Shown here piece by piece: positions 54,773 through 64,000 of a DNA stretch of 64,000 nucleotides. A model generated the notes under the pieces. The model had not been told where the DNA came from and made no database searches. It was given only the letters and a program-made list of their open reading frames with translations. The stretch comes from Azonexus sp. (GTDB taxonomy: Bacteria; Pseudomonadota; Gammaproteobacteria; Burkholderiales; Rhodocyclaceae). Numbering within the stretch: the stretch's first letter is position 1; each line of letters starts with the position of its first letter. The translations under genes and the position numbers were made by a program. The stretch covers positions 1-64,000 of the forward strand of contig NZ_JAKLLH010000003.1 of assembly GCF_023150235.1 (NCBI RefSeq), written 5' to 3'.

Positions 54773-56314
54773 TCAGACGATCCGCTTCAACTGGTAAGCA
54801 TTTTCGAGCACGCGCAGGAGAAGAACGATTTCTTCGACAATCTCTAGCGGGAAACCCGCGCGCTGCCCACCGCGATTATCTTGTGTCAGCGACTGCAGGT
54901 AATCGACGCACTCCTGCTCCCCCCAGAGTTCGCTGATCCGGCCGAGGATGTGCGGATAGTCCTCGAGCGTGCGCCAGCCCGATATCACGGTTGTCGAACT
55001 CTCCCAGGTCGGAAGCTGGACATTGAAGCGGGTTTTGACCGTATGCGAAAAGTGATCGAATTCTGCACGCATGTTGCCGCGCCGGTAGAGATCAAGCAGA
55101 AGCAGCCAGGGGGCGATGTTTTGCGGCGAATAGCTTTCGATATATTCGGCCACTGTTTCCGCAGCACCGTCGAGACGGCCAAAGCTCAGCATGATCTCAG
55201 CTAGTTCCAGCATCGAATCGCCAGCATTCGATGCATCGATATCGGTATCCGGCGTGTCCTGTGCCGGCAATTCCGCCAGCGCCTCGATGGCCTTGCTTTC
55301 GCCATGCGCACGGGCAGGCGGCAAGGAAAACAGGCTCTCCGGCCCGGGTGGCGGACTGGCGGCAGCCGGTAACGGCAAAACCCCCATCGCCGACTCCGGC
55401 CCATAGCCAAGGCTGGCCAGTTGCTCCCTGCGTCGTCTCCACCAGAAAGCACCCATTGCCGCCAAGGCGGCGCCGACTCCGGCCATCAGCAGCAGATCCC
55501 AGAGATGATCGTCCTCGGCGAGCGTCACAGGTACCGTCGCAGGTGCGGGGGTGGGTCCAGAGGTCACGACGGGAGCCAGAGCGACACCAGGCGTCGGGCC
55601 GGAGGAGGAGGCGCTGCGTTCCGGGAGACGGTCGAACTGCTTCTTCAGCGCCAAGGTTTCATCGACCAAGCTGGCTGTACGGTCAAGTTGCTGGCCGGTG
55701 TGCGTCAGGAGGAGAACCAGCTCCTCCATCTTGCCAATACGATGCTGCAAATTGGCGAGATTTTCGGGAGAACAATCGGCGGGTGCCGATTTCCCGCGCC
55801 CGGAAAGCATCGGCCTGACCGTGTCCTGTGCTGCGGGAGGCGGCTTGCGCGCAGCGATGGGCGATGCCGTGGGGCGAAGAGGAGCCGGGAGAAGTGACGA
55901 CGAAGAAGAGCGTGACGAAGAATGGGGAAGGACTGGCCCGGAACCCTGCACGGGCGTCTCGTGGTCAGGAAGCGTCAGGCGGTATTTCCGCCGCAATTTC
56001 AGGCCACATTCGCCGACCAGTTCAAAGACCAAGCCGTCGAACGTCAGCGCCCGCGTGCCGGCGATCTGCAACTGATAGCCCTCCCCCTCGCGCAACAAAC
56101 GCAAGCGGACGTCGGCCAGGGAGTGTTCGCGGCTGTCGATACGATAGCAGGCGCTGGCCACCCCTTCGCCGGCGTGGGCGTGCACCGGCACCACCAGATG
56201 CAGAGGCTGTCCGCGTTGCGAATAGAGTACCGGTTCGCCGAATTCCGCCGCGCCGACGGTCAATGGCAGCATCGCGAACGATGCGAGCAGCAGCCGGAGC
56301 CCTCTCCGCAGCAT
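54773..56314 (-). CDS. FimV-like protein with signal peptide, membrane segment and TPR end
   Basis: The 513-residue protein has a signal peptide ending VGAAEF, then AEFGEPVLYSQRGQPLHLVVPV, which resembles the FimV N-terminal domain. A Ser/Pro-rich part, a coiled coil near 180-215, a membrane segment (~265-285, followed by WWRRRRE) and a helical C-terminal part like a TPR (MLELAEIMLSFGRLDGAAETVAEYI) follow. FimV proteins help assemble type IV pili and twitching. The start ATG 56314 is preceded by GAGGGG. Its stop is five bases from the NIF3 stop. Confidence 0.78.
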   Translation of the reverse strand: MLRRGLRLLLASFAMLPLTVGAAEFGEPVLYSQRGQPLHLVVPVHAHAGEGVASACYRIDSREHSLADVRLRLLREGEGYQLQIAGTRALTFDGLVFELVGECGLKLRRKYRLTLPDHETPVQGSGPVLPHSSSRSSSSSLLPAPLRPTASPIAARKPPPAAQDTVRPMLSGRGKSAPADCSPENLANLQHRIGKMEELVLLLTHTGQQLDRTASLVDETLALKKQFDRLPERSASSSGPTPGVALAPVVTSGPTPAPATVPVTLAEDDHLWDLLLMAGVGAALAAMGAFWWRRRREQLASLGYGPESAMGVLPLPAAASPPPGPESLFSLPPARAHGESKAIEALAELPAQDTPDTDIDASNAGDSMLELAEIMLSFGRLDGAAETVAEYIESYSPQNIAPWLLLLDLYRRGNMRAEFDHFSHTVKTRFNVQLPTWESSTTVISGWRTLEDYPHILGRISELWGEQECVDYLQSLTQDNRGGQRAGFPLEIVEEIVLLLRVLENAYQLKRIV

Positions 56315-56397
56315 GAAGCGCTTCCCCTCGATGGTGTAAAAGGCGCCATTATGTGGCATTTTTCCTGCGTTTCCCATTGCCCCGAAAGGATTCTGCC

Positions 56398-57093
56398 GTG
56401 CAGCCGATTTTCCCATTCCACCCACCGGTCGTCGTTGCCCTGGCCGATGGTCGCTCCTGCTTCCCCGTCCGGCGCATTTTCTGCGTCGGACGCAACTATG
56501 CCGAACACGCGCGGGAAATGGGAGCATCCAACCCGGCACAGGAAGCTCCCTTCTTTTTCACCAAGCCAGCGGACGCCTTGGTCGCGGGAAGCGGTGCACT
56601 GCAGGTGAATTACCCATCGGCAACCCGCAATCTGCATCACGAAGTCGAAATGGTGGTTGCCCTCGGCGAGGGTGGGCAGGAGATTACGGTCGACGTGGCT
56701 CAAAGCCTGATTCTGGCCTACGGCGTCGGCCTCGATCTGACACGTCGCGATCTCCAGGCGAGTGCGAAGAGCAAGGGACAGCCTTGGGACATGGGTAAAG
56801 CCTTCGACCACTCGGCGGTATGCGGGCCACTGAAATTGGCCCGCGAATGCGGCCACCTCGACAGCGGGGCAATCTGTCTGCACGTCAATGGCGACATGCG
56901 CCAGAGCGGCGACCTCACCGAAATGATGTGGACAGCGCCCCGCATCGTCGCCGAATTATCCCGCCTGGTGCGACTGGCAGCCGGCGACCTGATCTACACC
57001 GGCACACCGGCCGGGGTCGGGCCGCTGCAACGCGGCGACCGGCTGGAAGCAAGGATTGCCGGCCTGCCGCCCCTGTCGGCAGTGATGGTCTGA
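56398..57093 (+). CDS. Fumarylacetoacetate hydrolase family protein
   Basis: The 231-residue protein has IFCVGRNYAEHAREMG, the metal-binding LHHEVEMVVALG and GDLIYTGTPAGVGP, as in the FAH family of C-C bond hydrolases and decarboxylases such as YcgM. The exact substrate cannot be read. GTG at 56398 with AAAGGA upstream gives the normal length, and the longer frame has no ribosome site. PaaK lies just downstream on the opposite strand. Confidence 0.9.
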   Translation: MQPIFPFHPPVVVALADGRSCFPVRRIFCVGRNYAEHAREMGASNPAQEAPFFFTKPADALVAGSGALQVNYPSATRNLHHEVEMVVALGEGGQEITVDVAQSLILAYGVGLDLTRRDLQASAKSKGQPWDMGKAFDHSAVCGPLKLARECGHLDSGAICLHVNGDMRQSGDLTEMMWTAPRIVAELSRLVRLAAGDLIYTGTPAGVGPLQRGDRLEARIAGLPPLSAVMV

Positions 57094-57101
57094 ACAGCCG
57101 G

Positions 57102-58409
57102 TCAGGTATTTTTCGGACGCCGGTCGATCACCCGCCGGGCCTTGCCGACCGAGCGTTCGATGCCGCCGCTCTCAACGACTTCGACACGGGCGGAAATGCC
57201 GATATAGGACTTGATGTGGTGCTGCAGGTCGTGAGCGGCGAATTCTTTCTCTGCCTGGCTCACGAACTGATACTCGTCCTTCATTTCGACATTGACCTTC
57301 AGCGAATCGAGATGGCCGTCGCGGGTGAGCTCGAGTACGTAATGCGCCGACAACCTGGGCTGCCGCAAGATCAATTCCTCGATCTGCGACGGAAAGACAT
57401 TGACCCCACGGATGATCAGCATGTCGTCGGAACGGCCGGTGATCTTGCCGATCCGGCGCATGCTGCGCGAGGTCGGCGGCAGCAGGCGGGTCAGGTCGCG
57501 CGTGCGGTAGCGGACCACCGGCATCGCTTCCTTGGTCAGGGAAGTAAATACCAGTTCACCCTGACAGCCGTCAGGCAGCACTTCTCCAGTGCTCGGGTCG
57601 ATGATCTCGGGGTAGAAATGGTCCTCCCAGATCACCGGCCCATCCTTGCTCTCGACACATTCGTTGGCCACCCCCGGCCCCATCACCTCGGAAAGCCCGT
57701 AAATATCGATGGCATCGATTGCAAAAACCGACTCGATCTCGGCGCGCATCGCATCGGTCCACGGCTCGGCACCATGGATGCCGATACGCAAGGCGGTGCT
57801 TTTCGGGTCGATGCCCTGGCGGCGGAACTCGTCGGCGATGTTGAGCATGTACGACGGCGTGACCATGATGATGTTCGGCTTGAAGTCGCAAATCAACTGC
57901 ACCTGCTTCTCGGTTTGTCCGCCGGACATCGGAATCACCGTGCAACCGAGGCGTTCGGCACCGTAATGAGCGCCGAGACCACCGGTAAAAAGACCGTAAC
58001 CGTAGGCGATGTGGGCAATATCCCCCGGCCGGCCGCCGGAAGCATAGATTGAGCGGGCAATCAGATCAGCCCAGGTGTCGATATCCTTCTGCGTGTAGCC
58101 GACAACGGTCGGCTTGCCGGTCGTACCGCTGGAAGCGTGAACGCGGACCACCTGTTCGCGCGGCACGGCAAACATCCCGTACGGGTAGTTATCGCGCAGA
58201 TCCTGCTTGGCGGTGAAGGGAAACCTGGCCAGATCCTCCAGGCTGCGCAGGTCGTCGGGATGCACGCCGGCAGCATCGAAACTGCGGCGATAGTGCGGCA
58301 CATTCTCGTAAGCCCTGCGCAAGGTCTGGCGCAAGCGCTCAAGCTGCAAGGCCGCAATTTCATCGCGACTGGCGTTTTCGATGGCATGCAGCCCCTGTTT
58401 TCCTGCCAT
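57102..58409 (-). CDS. paaK: Phenylacetate-CoA ligase
   Basis: The 435-residue protein is an adenylate-forming enzyme with VHASSGTTGKPTVVGYT, YGLSEVMGPGVANEC, RTRDLTRLL and SDDMLIIRGVNVFPSQIEE, the PaaK wording. It makes phenylacetyl-CoA from phenylacetate, ATP and CoA. None of the paaABCDE genes is in the window, so the pathway is either elsewhere or anaerobic. ATG 58409 has GGAGACC before it. Confidence 0.94.
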   Translation of the reverse strand: MAGKQGLHAIENASRDEIAALQLERLRQTLRRAYENVPHYRRSFDAAGVHPDDLRSLEDLARFPFTAKQDLRDNYPYGMFAVPREQVVRVHASSGTTGKPTVVGYTQKDIDTWADLIARSIYASGGRPGDIAHIAYGYGLFTGGLGAHYGAERLGCTVIPMSGGQTEKQVQLICDFKPNIIMVTPSYMLNIADEFRRQGIDPKSTALRIGIHGAEPWTDAMRAEIESVFAIDAIDIYGLSEVMGPGVANECVESKDGPVIWEDHFYPEIIDPSTGEVLPDGCQGELVFTSLTKEAMPVVRYRTRDLTRLLPPTSRSMRRIGKITGRSDDMLIIRGVNVFPSQIEELILRQPRLSAHYVLELTRDGHLDSLKVNVEMKDEYQFVSQAEKEFAAHDLQHHIKSYIGISARVEVVESGGIERSVGKARRVIDRRPKNT

Positions 58410-58522
58410 GAGGGTCTCCCCGTTTGTCGTTATCAACCGGAAATTCTCTCCTTTGGCGTGCTTCCAGCGCTTGAGCCAGGTCAACGCCCGTGATCGTCTG
58501 CCAATATGCGACAATTCCGCCC

Positions 58523-59863
58523 ATGCTTTTTACCACCATGCGCGGGCTACTGGCCCATGCCTTGCCGATCCTGATCGCCCAGTTGTCTTCCATCGGCATG
58601 ATGCTCGTCGATACAGCGGTGCTCGGCCACGTCAGTTCGGCCGATCTGGCGGCGGTGGCGATTGGTGGCGGCATCCACATCTCGCTGGTATTCGCGCTGG
58701 TCGGCATTGTCCAGGCGGTGGCGCCGATGGTGGCACATGCGCACGGCGCCGGAGAGAACGGCAAGGTGGCGCAAATCCTGCAGCAGACTTTCTGGCTGGC
58801 GCTACTGCTCAGCGTGCCGGGCATTCTGTTGCTGGCCTTTCCCGGCTTACTGCTCGGCACGGCCGGGATGGATGCCACGGTCGACGCCAAAGTTCGGCAA
58901 TATTTGCTGATCCTGGCCTGGGGATTGCCGCCGGCGCTGTGCTACCGGACTTTTTACGCTTTCTGCAACGCCCTCGGGCGGCCGCGCGTGCTGATGCTGA
59001 TCGGTATCGCCGCCTTGTTCGTCCATGCCCTGGTCGCCTGGGGCTTGGCCTTGCAGGGCTGGACCGGCGAACCGCTGGGCGTGGCCGGCTGCGCCTGGTC
59101 GAATGTGCTGATCGCCTGGGTGGCCTGTGCCGGTGCCACCGCCTATCTGCATTATGGCCCGCTCGGCCGACGCTACCGACCGCTCAGCCGCTGGCAGCGG
59201 CCGCACTGGCCGACCTGGCGCGAGTTGCTGCGCCTCGGCATACCGATGGGCGTATCCAATTTCGTCGAAATCACTTCCTTCACCTTGATCGCATTGTTGA
59301 TCGCTTCGCTTGGCGCAACCGTCGTCGCCGGGCACCGGATCGTCGCCAACCTGTCAGCCCTGGCCTACATGCTGCCGCTATCGCTCGGCATCGCGGTGAT
59401 GGCCGCCGTCGGGCAGGCGCTCGGCGCCCGCGACTGGGGCGCGGTGCGTGCCAACGTTCATGCCGGGTTGTGGCTGGCGGGGGCTTCCTCGCTGCTGACC
59501 GGCAGCCTGCTCTGGCTGGCGGCCGAACCGCTGACGGCCGGCTACACCGACGACCCGGCTGTCCGCGAAGTGGCGCTCGGGCTGGTGTTGTACGTTGCAG
59601 CCTACCAGTTCTGCGACGCCTTGCAGACCATCGCCGGACACGTCCTGCGCGCCTGTCGCGTGACTTTTGTGCCGATGTTGCTGCAGACTCTGTGTTTCTG
59701 GGGGATTGGGCTGACGGGCGGCTTCTGGCTTTGCTACCGGGCTTCGCCGCCGCTGGGTGCCGCCGGTTTCTGGCTGGCGGCGGTAATCAGCTTGGCCCTG
59801 GCTTCAACGCTGCTCTTGCCGCTGATGCACAAAGTGCTGAAGGAGCTGCGCCCCCGGCCGTAA
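58523..59863 (+). CDS. MATE-family multidrug/sodium efflux protein (NorM-like)
   Basis: The 446-residue protein has about twelve membrane segments and MATE features such as LSSIGMMLVDTAVLGHVSS near the N-terminus and a repeated half later. It exports cationic drugs or metabolites in exchange for H+ or Na+. An ATG at 58490 would add 11 residues; ATG 58523 gives the usual start. It is divergent from paaK. Confidence 0.9.
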   Translation: MLFTTMRGLLAHALPILIAQLSSIGMMLVDTAVLGHVSSADLAAVAIGGGIHISLVFALVGIVQAVAPMVAHAHGAGENGKVAQILQQTFWLALLLSVPGILLLAFPGLLLGTAGMDATVDAKVRQYLLILAWGLPPALCYRTFYAFCNALGRPRVLMLIGIAALFVHALVAWGLALQGWTGEPLGVAGCAWSNVLIAWVACAGATAYLHYGPLGRRYRPLSRWQRPHWPTWRELLRLGIPMGVSNFVEITSFTLIALLIASLGATVVAGHRIVANLSALAYMLPLSLGIAVMAAVGQALGARDWGAVRANVHAGLWLAGASSLLTGSLLWLAAEPLTAGYTDDPAVREVALGLVLYVAAYQFCDALQTIAGHVLRACRVTFVPMLLQTLCFWGIGLTGGFWLCYRASPPLGAAGFWLAAVISLALASTLLLPLMHKVLKELRPRP

Positions 59864-59998
59864 TTATGAATTTCAGGCTGCAATTATCCTGAAGCCTGTG
59901 GTACGATTTTGGGCTAATAATTCCAAAACCGGGTGGGGTCGGGGGAAGTTTCGGCTGCCGCTCATTGCTCGCAACTTAACTCAACGCAAGGAAAGCGC

Positions 59999-61159
<1,161 letters not shown>

Positions 61160-61170
61160 GGAGCTAGCGA

Positions 61171-62064
61171 ATGTCTATCCTGATCAACAAAAACACCAAG
61201 ATCATCACCCAGGGCATCACCGGCAAGACCGGTCAGTTCCATACTGAAAAGTGCCAGGAATACGCAAACGGCAAGGAATGCTTCGTTGCTGGCGTGAACC
61301 CGAAGAAGGCTGGCGAAAAGATTTTCGACATCCCCATCTACGGTTCGGTCAAGGAAGCCGCCGCTGAAACCGGCGCCACCGTTTCCGTCATCTACGTGCC
61401 GCCCGCCGGTGCTGCTGCCGCGATCTGGGAAGCCGTTGAAGCCGACCTCGATCTGGCCATCTGCATCACCGAAGGCATCCCCGTCCGCGACATGCTGATG
61501 GTGCGCAACAAGATGAAGGAAAAGGAAGCCAAGGGCGGCAAGAAGACCCTGCTGCTCGGCCCGAACTGCCCCGGCCTGATCACCCCGGACGAAGTGAAGA
61601 TCGGCATCATGCCAGGTCACATCCACAAGAAGGGTCGCATCGGCGTCGTTTCCCGTTCCGGCACCCTGACCTACGAAGCCGTCGGTCAGCTGACCGAACT
61701 CGGCCTCGGCCAGTCTTCCGCCGTCGGTATCGGTGGTGACCCGATCAACGGTCTGAAGCATATCGACGTGATGCAGATGTTCAACGACGATCCGGATACC
61801 GACGCCGTGATCATGATCGGCGAAATCGGTGGTCCGGACGAAGCCGAAGCCGCCCAGTGGTGCAAGGCCAACATGAAGAAGCCGATCGTCGGCTTCATCG
61901 CCGGTGTCACCGCGCCGGCTGGCAAGCGCATGGGCCATGCTGGCGCCCTGATCTCCGGTGGTGCCGACACCGCCGATGCCAAGCTCGCGATCATGGAAGA
62001 GTGCGGCTTCAAGGTCACCCGCAACCCGTCCGAAATGGCCAAGCTGCTGAAGGCGATGCTGTAA
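61171..62064 (+). CDS. sucD: Succinyl-CoA synthetase alpha subunit
   Basis: The 297-residue protein has the CoA-binding TQGITGKTGQFHT, the LGPNCPGLITP motif and the phospho-histidine in MGHAGALISGG. It starts 11 bp after sucC, the normal operon order. A good terminator follows. Confidence 0.97.
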   Translation: MSILINKNTKIITQGITGKTGQFHTEKCQEYANGKECFVAGVNPKKAGEKIFDIPIYGSVKEAAAETGATVSVIYVPPAGAAAAIWEAVEADLDLAICITEGIPVRDMLMVRNKMKEKEAKGGKKTLLLGPNCPGLITPDEVKIGIMPGHIHKKGRIGVVSRSGTLTYEAVGQLTELGLGQSSAVGIGGDPINGLKHIDVMQMFNDDPDTDAVIMIGEIGGPDEAEAAQWCKANMKKPIVGFIAGVTAPAGKRMGHAGALISGGADTADAKLAIMEECGFKVTRNPSEMAKLLKAML

Positions 62065-62085
62065 AATCCGAGCCTAGCTCAACCC

Positions 62086-62116
62086 AAAAAGGCGGGCCTT
62101 CGGTCCGCCTTTTTAT
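62086..62116 (+). terminator. Intrinsic terminator after sucCD
   Basis: AAAAAGGCGGGCC pairs with GGTCCGCCTTTTT over TTC, followed by ATTT. It lies ~22 bp after sucD and ends 14 bp before the TerC gene. Confidence 0.9.
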
Positions 62117-62130
62117 TTGCCTGAAGATTC

Positions 62131-62832
62131 ATGGAAATCGACTTTGCTTCTGCTGCATTCTGGCTCGCTGTCGGCCAGATCATCCTGATCGACATCGTTT
62201 TGTCTGGCGATAACGCCGTGGTGATTGCGCTGGCCTGCCGCAATCTCACGGTCGACCAGCGTAAGAAGGGCATTTTCTGGGGCGTTGCCGGTGCTGTGCT
62301 GCTGCGCGTGGTGCTGACGACCTTTGCCGCATTGGTGATGGGCTTGCCCTGGCTGAAGCTGGTTGGCGGTCTGCTCCTGATCTGGATTGCGGTCAAATTG
62401 ATGTTGCCGGAGGACGAGGACGGGCACGACATCGAGGCCTCCGGCAATCTCTGGGGCGCGGTCAAGACGATCATCGTCGCCGATTTCGTGATGAGTCTCG
62501 ACAACGTGGTGGCCGTCGCCGGTGCCGCGCACGGCAGCATGGCCCTGCTGCTGTTCGGCCTGGCGGTCAGCATTCCGCTGATCGTTTGGTCCAGCCAGTT
62601 GATCCTGCACTGGATGGAGCGCTTCCCGGCGATCGTCCTCTTCGGCGCCGGTTTGCTCGGCTACGTGGCCGGACAGATGATCTTCAGCGATCCCGGCGTT
62701 CTTGCCTGGTTGCCAGCGTTGCCGGCTTGGAGCGCCAAACTTGCGGGTGTGGTCGGCGCCGTACTGGTGGTCGGGGTCGGCCGCTGGCTGGAGCGGCGGA
62801 TGCTGGCCCGTCAAGATGTGACCCTGGTTTGA
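62131..62832 (+). CDS. TerC-family integral membrane protein (YjbE type)
   Basis: The 233-residue protein has seven predicted membrane segments and the paired TerC motifs DIVLSGDNAVVIALA and ADFVMSLDNVVAVAG. TerC relatives act in manganese export or metal homeostasis. There is no room for a manganese riboswitch, since only a terminator separates it from sucD. It precedes the cyclodeaminase-like gene by 11 bp. Confidence 0.92.
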   Translation: MEIDFASAAFWLAVGQIILIDIVLSGDNAVVIALACRNLTVDQRKKGIFWGVAGAVLLRVVLTTFAALVMGLPWLKLVGGLLLIWIAVKLMLPEDEDGHDIEASGNLWGAVKTIIVADFVMSLDNVVAVAGAAHGSMALLLFGLAVSIPLIVWSSQLILHWMERFPAIVLFGAGLLGYVAGQMIFSDPGVLAWLPALPAWSAKLAGVVGAVLVVGVGRWLERRMLARQDVTLV

Positions 62833-62843
62833 TGGAGTAGGCG

Positions 62844-63800
62844 ATGGCTTTGTTCCTGACTGAAAAAGAGGTTTCCCGGCTGTTGACCGTGGATATGGCG
62901 ATCGAGGCGGTCGAATCGGCGCATCGCGACCTGGCCCTCGGGCAGGCGCTCGATACGCCGCGTGCGCGCAGCCGCTTGCCACAGACGGTGTTGCATATCC
63001 TCCAGGGGGCGCTGCCGGCGCAGGGCGTTCTCGGCTACAAGGCCTACACCAGCAACCGCAGCGGCAACCGTTTCCTGGTGCATCTGTTCGATGCCGCCAG
63101 CGGCGAGCTTGAAGCGGTGCTCGAGGCCGATACCCTGGGCATGCTTCGCACCGGTGCCGCCAGCGGGGTCGCCGCCAAATGGCTGGCACGGCCGGACAGC
63201 CGGGTGGCTGGCGTCTTCGGTAGCGGCTGGCAGGCCGAAGGCCAGGTGCGGGCGATCTGCGCAGCCTTGCCGCTGGCCGAGGTCAAGGTGTGGGCACGCC
63301 AGGCTGACCGGCTGGCCGACTTCTGCGCCCGGATGCGCGAAACGACCGGCGTCCGCGTGGTGCCTGCTGCCAATCCGGAAGCGACGGTGCGTGACAGTGA
63401 TCTGGTCGCTACCGTGACCACCGCGGCGCAGCCCTTGTTCGCCGCCGAATGGCTGGCCGAGGGGACGCATGTCAATGCCGCCGGCTCGAATGCCCTGATC
63501 CGCCAGGAGTTGTCGGAGGCCACAGTACGCCGTTGCGGCCTGGTTTGCGTCGACTCGGTGGCGACGGCGCTGGCCGAGGCTGGCGATTTGCTGCCGCTGC
63601 TCGAAAAAGGGCGATTGCAGGCACGTCAGCTGGTCGAGCTGGGCGAAGTGATTTGCGGGCGCCATGCCGGGCGCAGCGATGCGGGGCAAATCACGCTCTT
63701 CGAGTCGCAGGGGATGGCGATCCAGGATCTCGCCGTGGCGCTGCGGGTGGTACGCGCCGCGGAAAAGGCCGGTCTGGGACAGGAACTTCCCCTGCGCTGA
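62844..63800 (+). CDS. Ornithine cyclodeaminase/mu-crystallin family protein
   Basis: The 318-residue protein has the family Rossmann motif GVFGSGWQAEGQVRA, GMLRTGAASGVAAKWLA and THVNAAGSN. Members include ornithine cyclodeaminase, alanine dehydrogenase and imine reductases, so the substrate is open. ATG 62844 follows GGAGTAGGCG. It is probably co-transcribed with TerC. Confidence 0.88.
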   Translation: MALFLTEKEVSRLLTVDMAIEAVESAHRDLALGQALDTPRARSRLPQTVLHILQGALPAQGVLGYKAYTSNRSGNRFLVHLFDAASGELEAVLEADTLGMLRTGAASGVAAKWLARPDSRVAGVFGSGWQAEGQVRAICAALPLAEVKVWARQADRLADFCARMRETTGVRVVPAANPEATVRDSDLVATVTTAAQPLFAAEWLAEGTHVNAAGSNALIRQELSEATVRRCGLVCVDSVATALAEAGDLLPLLEKGRLQARQLVELGEVICGRHAGRSDAGQITLFESQGMAIQDLAVALRVVRAAEKAGLGQELPLR

Positions 63801-63891
63801 CGCAGGCGGGTTTGACCGCGGCTTGATGTCGGCGTAAAAATGACTCCCCGGTGCGGCAGGTGCCGGAACCGGGAGCAAGCGAGGAGGGGGA

Positions 63892-64000
63892 ATGGCGGCG
63901 AAGGCGGGGGCTGTCGCATGGAAGTCGGATGGATTGATCGGCATCGGCATGACCTTGCTGATGCTGTTGCTGGCCTTCTCCGGCATGCTGCAGGGACTGG
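63892..64000 (+). CDS. N-terminus of a membrane protein, cut by the window edge
   Basis: ATG 63892 follows a strong GAGGAGGGGG. The 36 visible residues hold a membrane segment, LIGIGMTLLMLLLAF, followed by SGMLQGL. In this order that resembles the start of CHASE2-domain kinases or cyclases, but too little is visible to be sure. The frame is still open at the end of the window. Confidence 0.5.
   Translation, partial: MAAKAGAVAWKSDGLIGIGMTLLMLLLAFSGMLQGL

Noticed and set aside
62065..62130. Manganese (yybP-ykoY) riboswitch before the TerC gene
   Set aside because: Only 66 bp are available and they hold the sucD terminator. No room is left for the riboswitch fold.

Overview
The window looks like a chromosomal segment of a GC-rich, motile, respiring betaproteobacterium, most likely of the Rhodocyclales (Azonexus/Dechloromonas type). 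This is an inference from the gene content: a motA-motD-che cluster with two cheA genes, ccoNOQP with an FNR/ANR box, FlgMN, PaaK, SucCD, LutABC and FimV-like proteins. No ribosomal or single-copy marker gene is present to fix the taxonomy. I see no phage, transposase, CRISPR array or plasmid function.

Layout. (1) 1-2652 is the 3' part of a gene made of Ser/Thr-rich octapeptide repeats (24-bp units, grouped in a 408-bp superperiod). (2) 2837-5572 on the other strand is a SPINDLY/OGT-like TPR glycosyltransferase fused to a methyltransferase. It is the last gene of a tightly packed minus-strand run that starts with lutA at 10477 (lutA-lutB-truncated aldehyde dehydrogenase-hydroxyacid dehydrogenase-lutC-S4 protein). 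A divergent IclR regulator faces that run. (3) 11355-13431 holds ugpQ and ugpB without transporter genes. (4) 13529-20237 carries a Lys-rich lipoprotein, a kinase/receiver/kinase set and an RhlE-type helicase, closed by a 53-bp perfect palindrome. (5) 20335-22715 has an HDOD protein, tRNA-Ala(CGC), flgN and flgM.

(6) 22858-37606 is a long minus-strand motility and chemotaxis cluster. In transcription order it reads motA, motD, MCP, cheY, cheA, cheW, cheR, cheD, cheB, STAS, cheV, cheV, cheY, cheZ, cheA. It ends in a good intrinsic terminator. (7) 37780-46068 is the cbb3 oxidase region (ccoNOQP, fixH, a small membrane protein, then ccoI-ccoS as a separate unit, and an SDR). The ccoN promoter has an FNR-type box centred about 41 bp from the predicted start. 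(8) 46284-64000 is a mixed housekeeping region: an HD-GYP phosphodiesterase with a hybrid kinase, a GT2, hydroxypyruvate isomerase, cobalamin adenosyltransferase, a DegS/DegQ-like protease, a NIF3 protein, a FimV-like protein, an FAH hydrolase, PaaK, MATE, sucCD, TerC, an ornithine-cyclodeaminase-like protein and the start of a membrane protein cut by the window edge.

The most unusual signals are the octapeptide repeat gene next to a glycosyltransferase-methyltransferase fusion, a dispersed element built on the palindrome CACGGTCGACCGTG inside an A/T-rich stem, a half-length aldehyde dehydrogenase inside the lut operon, and a terminator-like hairpin that overlaps the start of ccoI.
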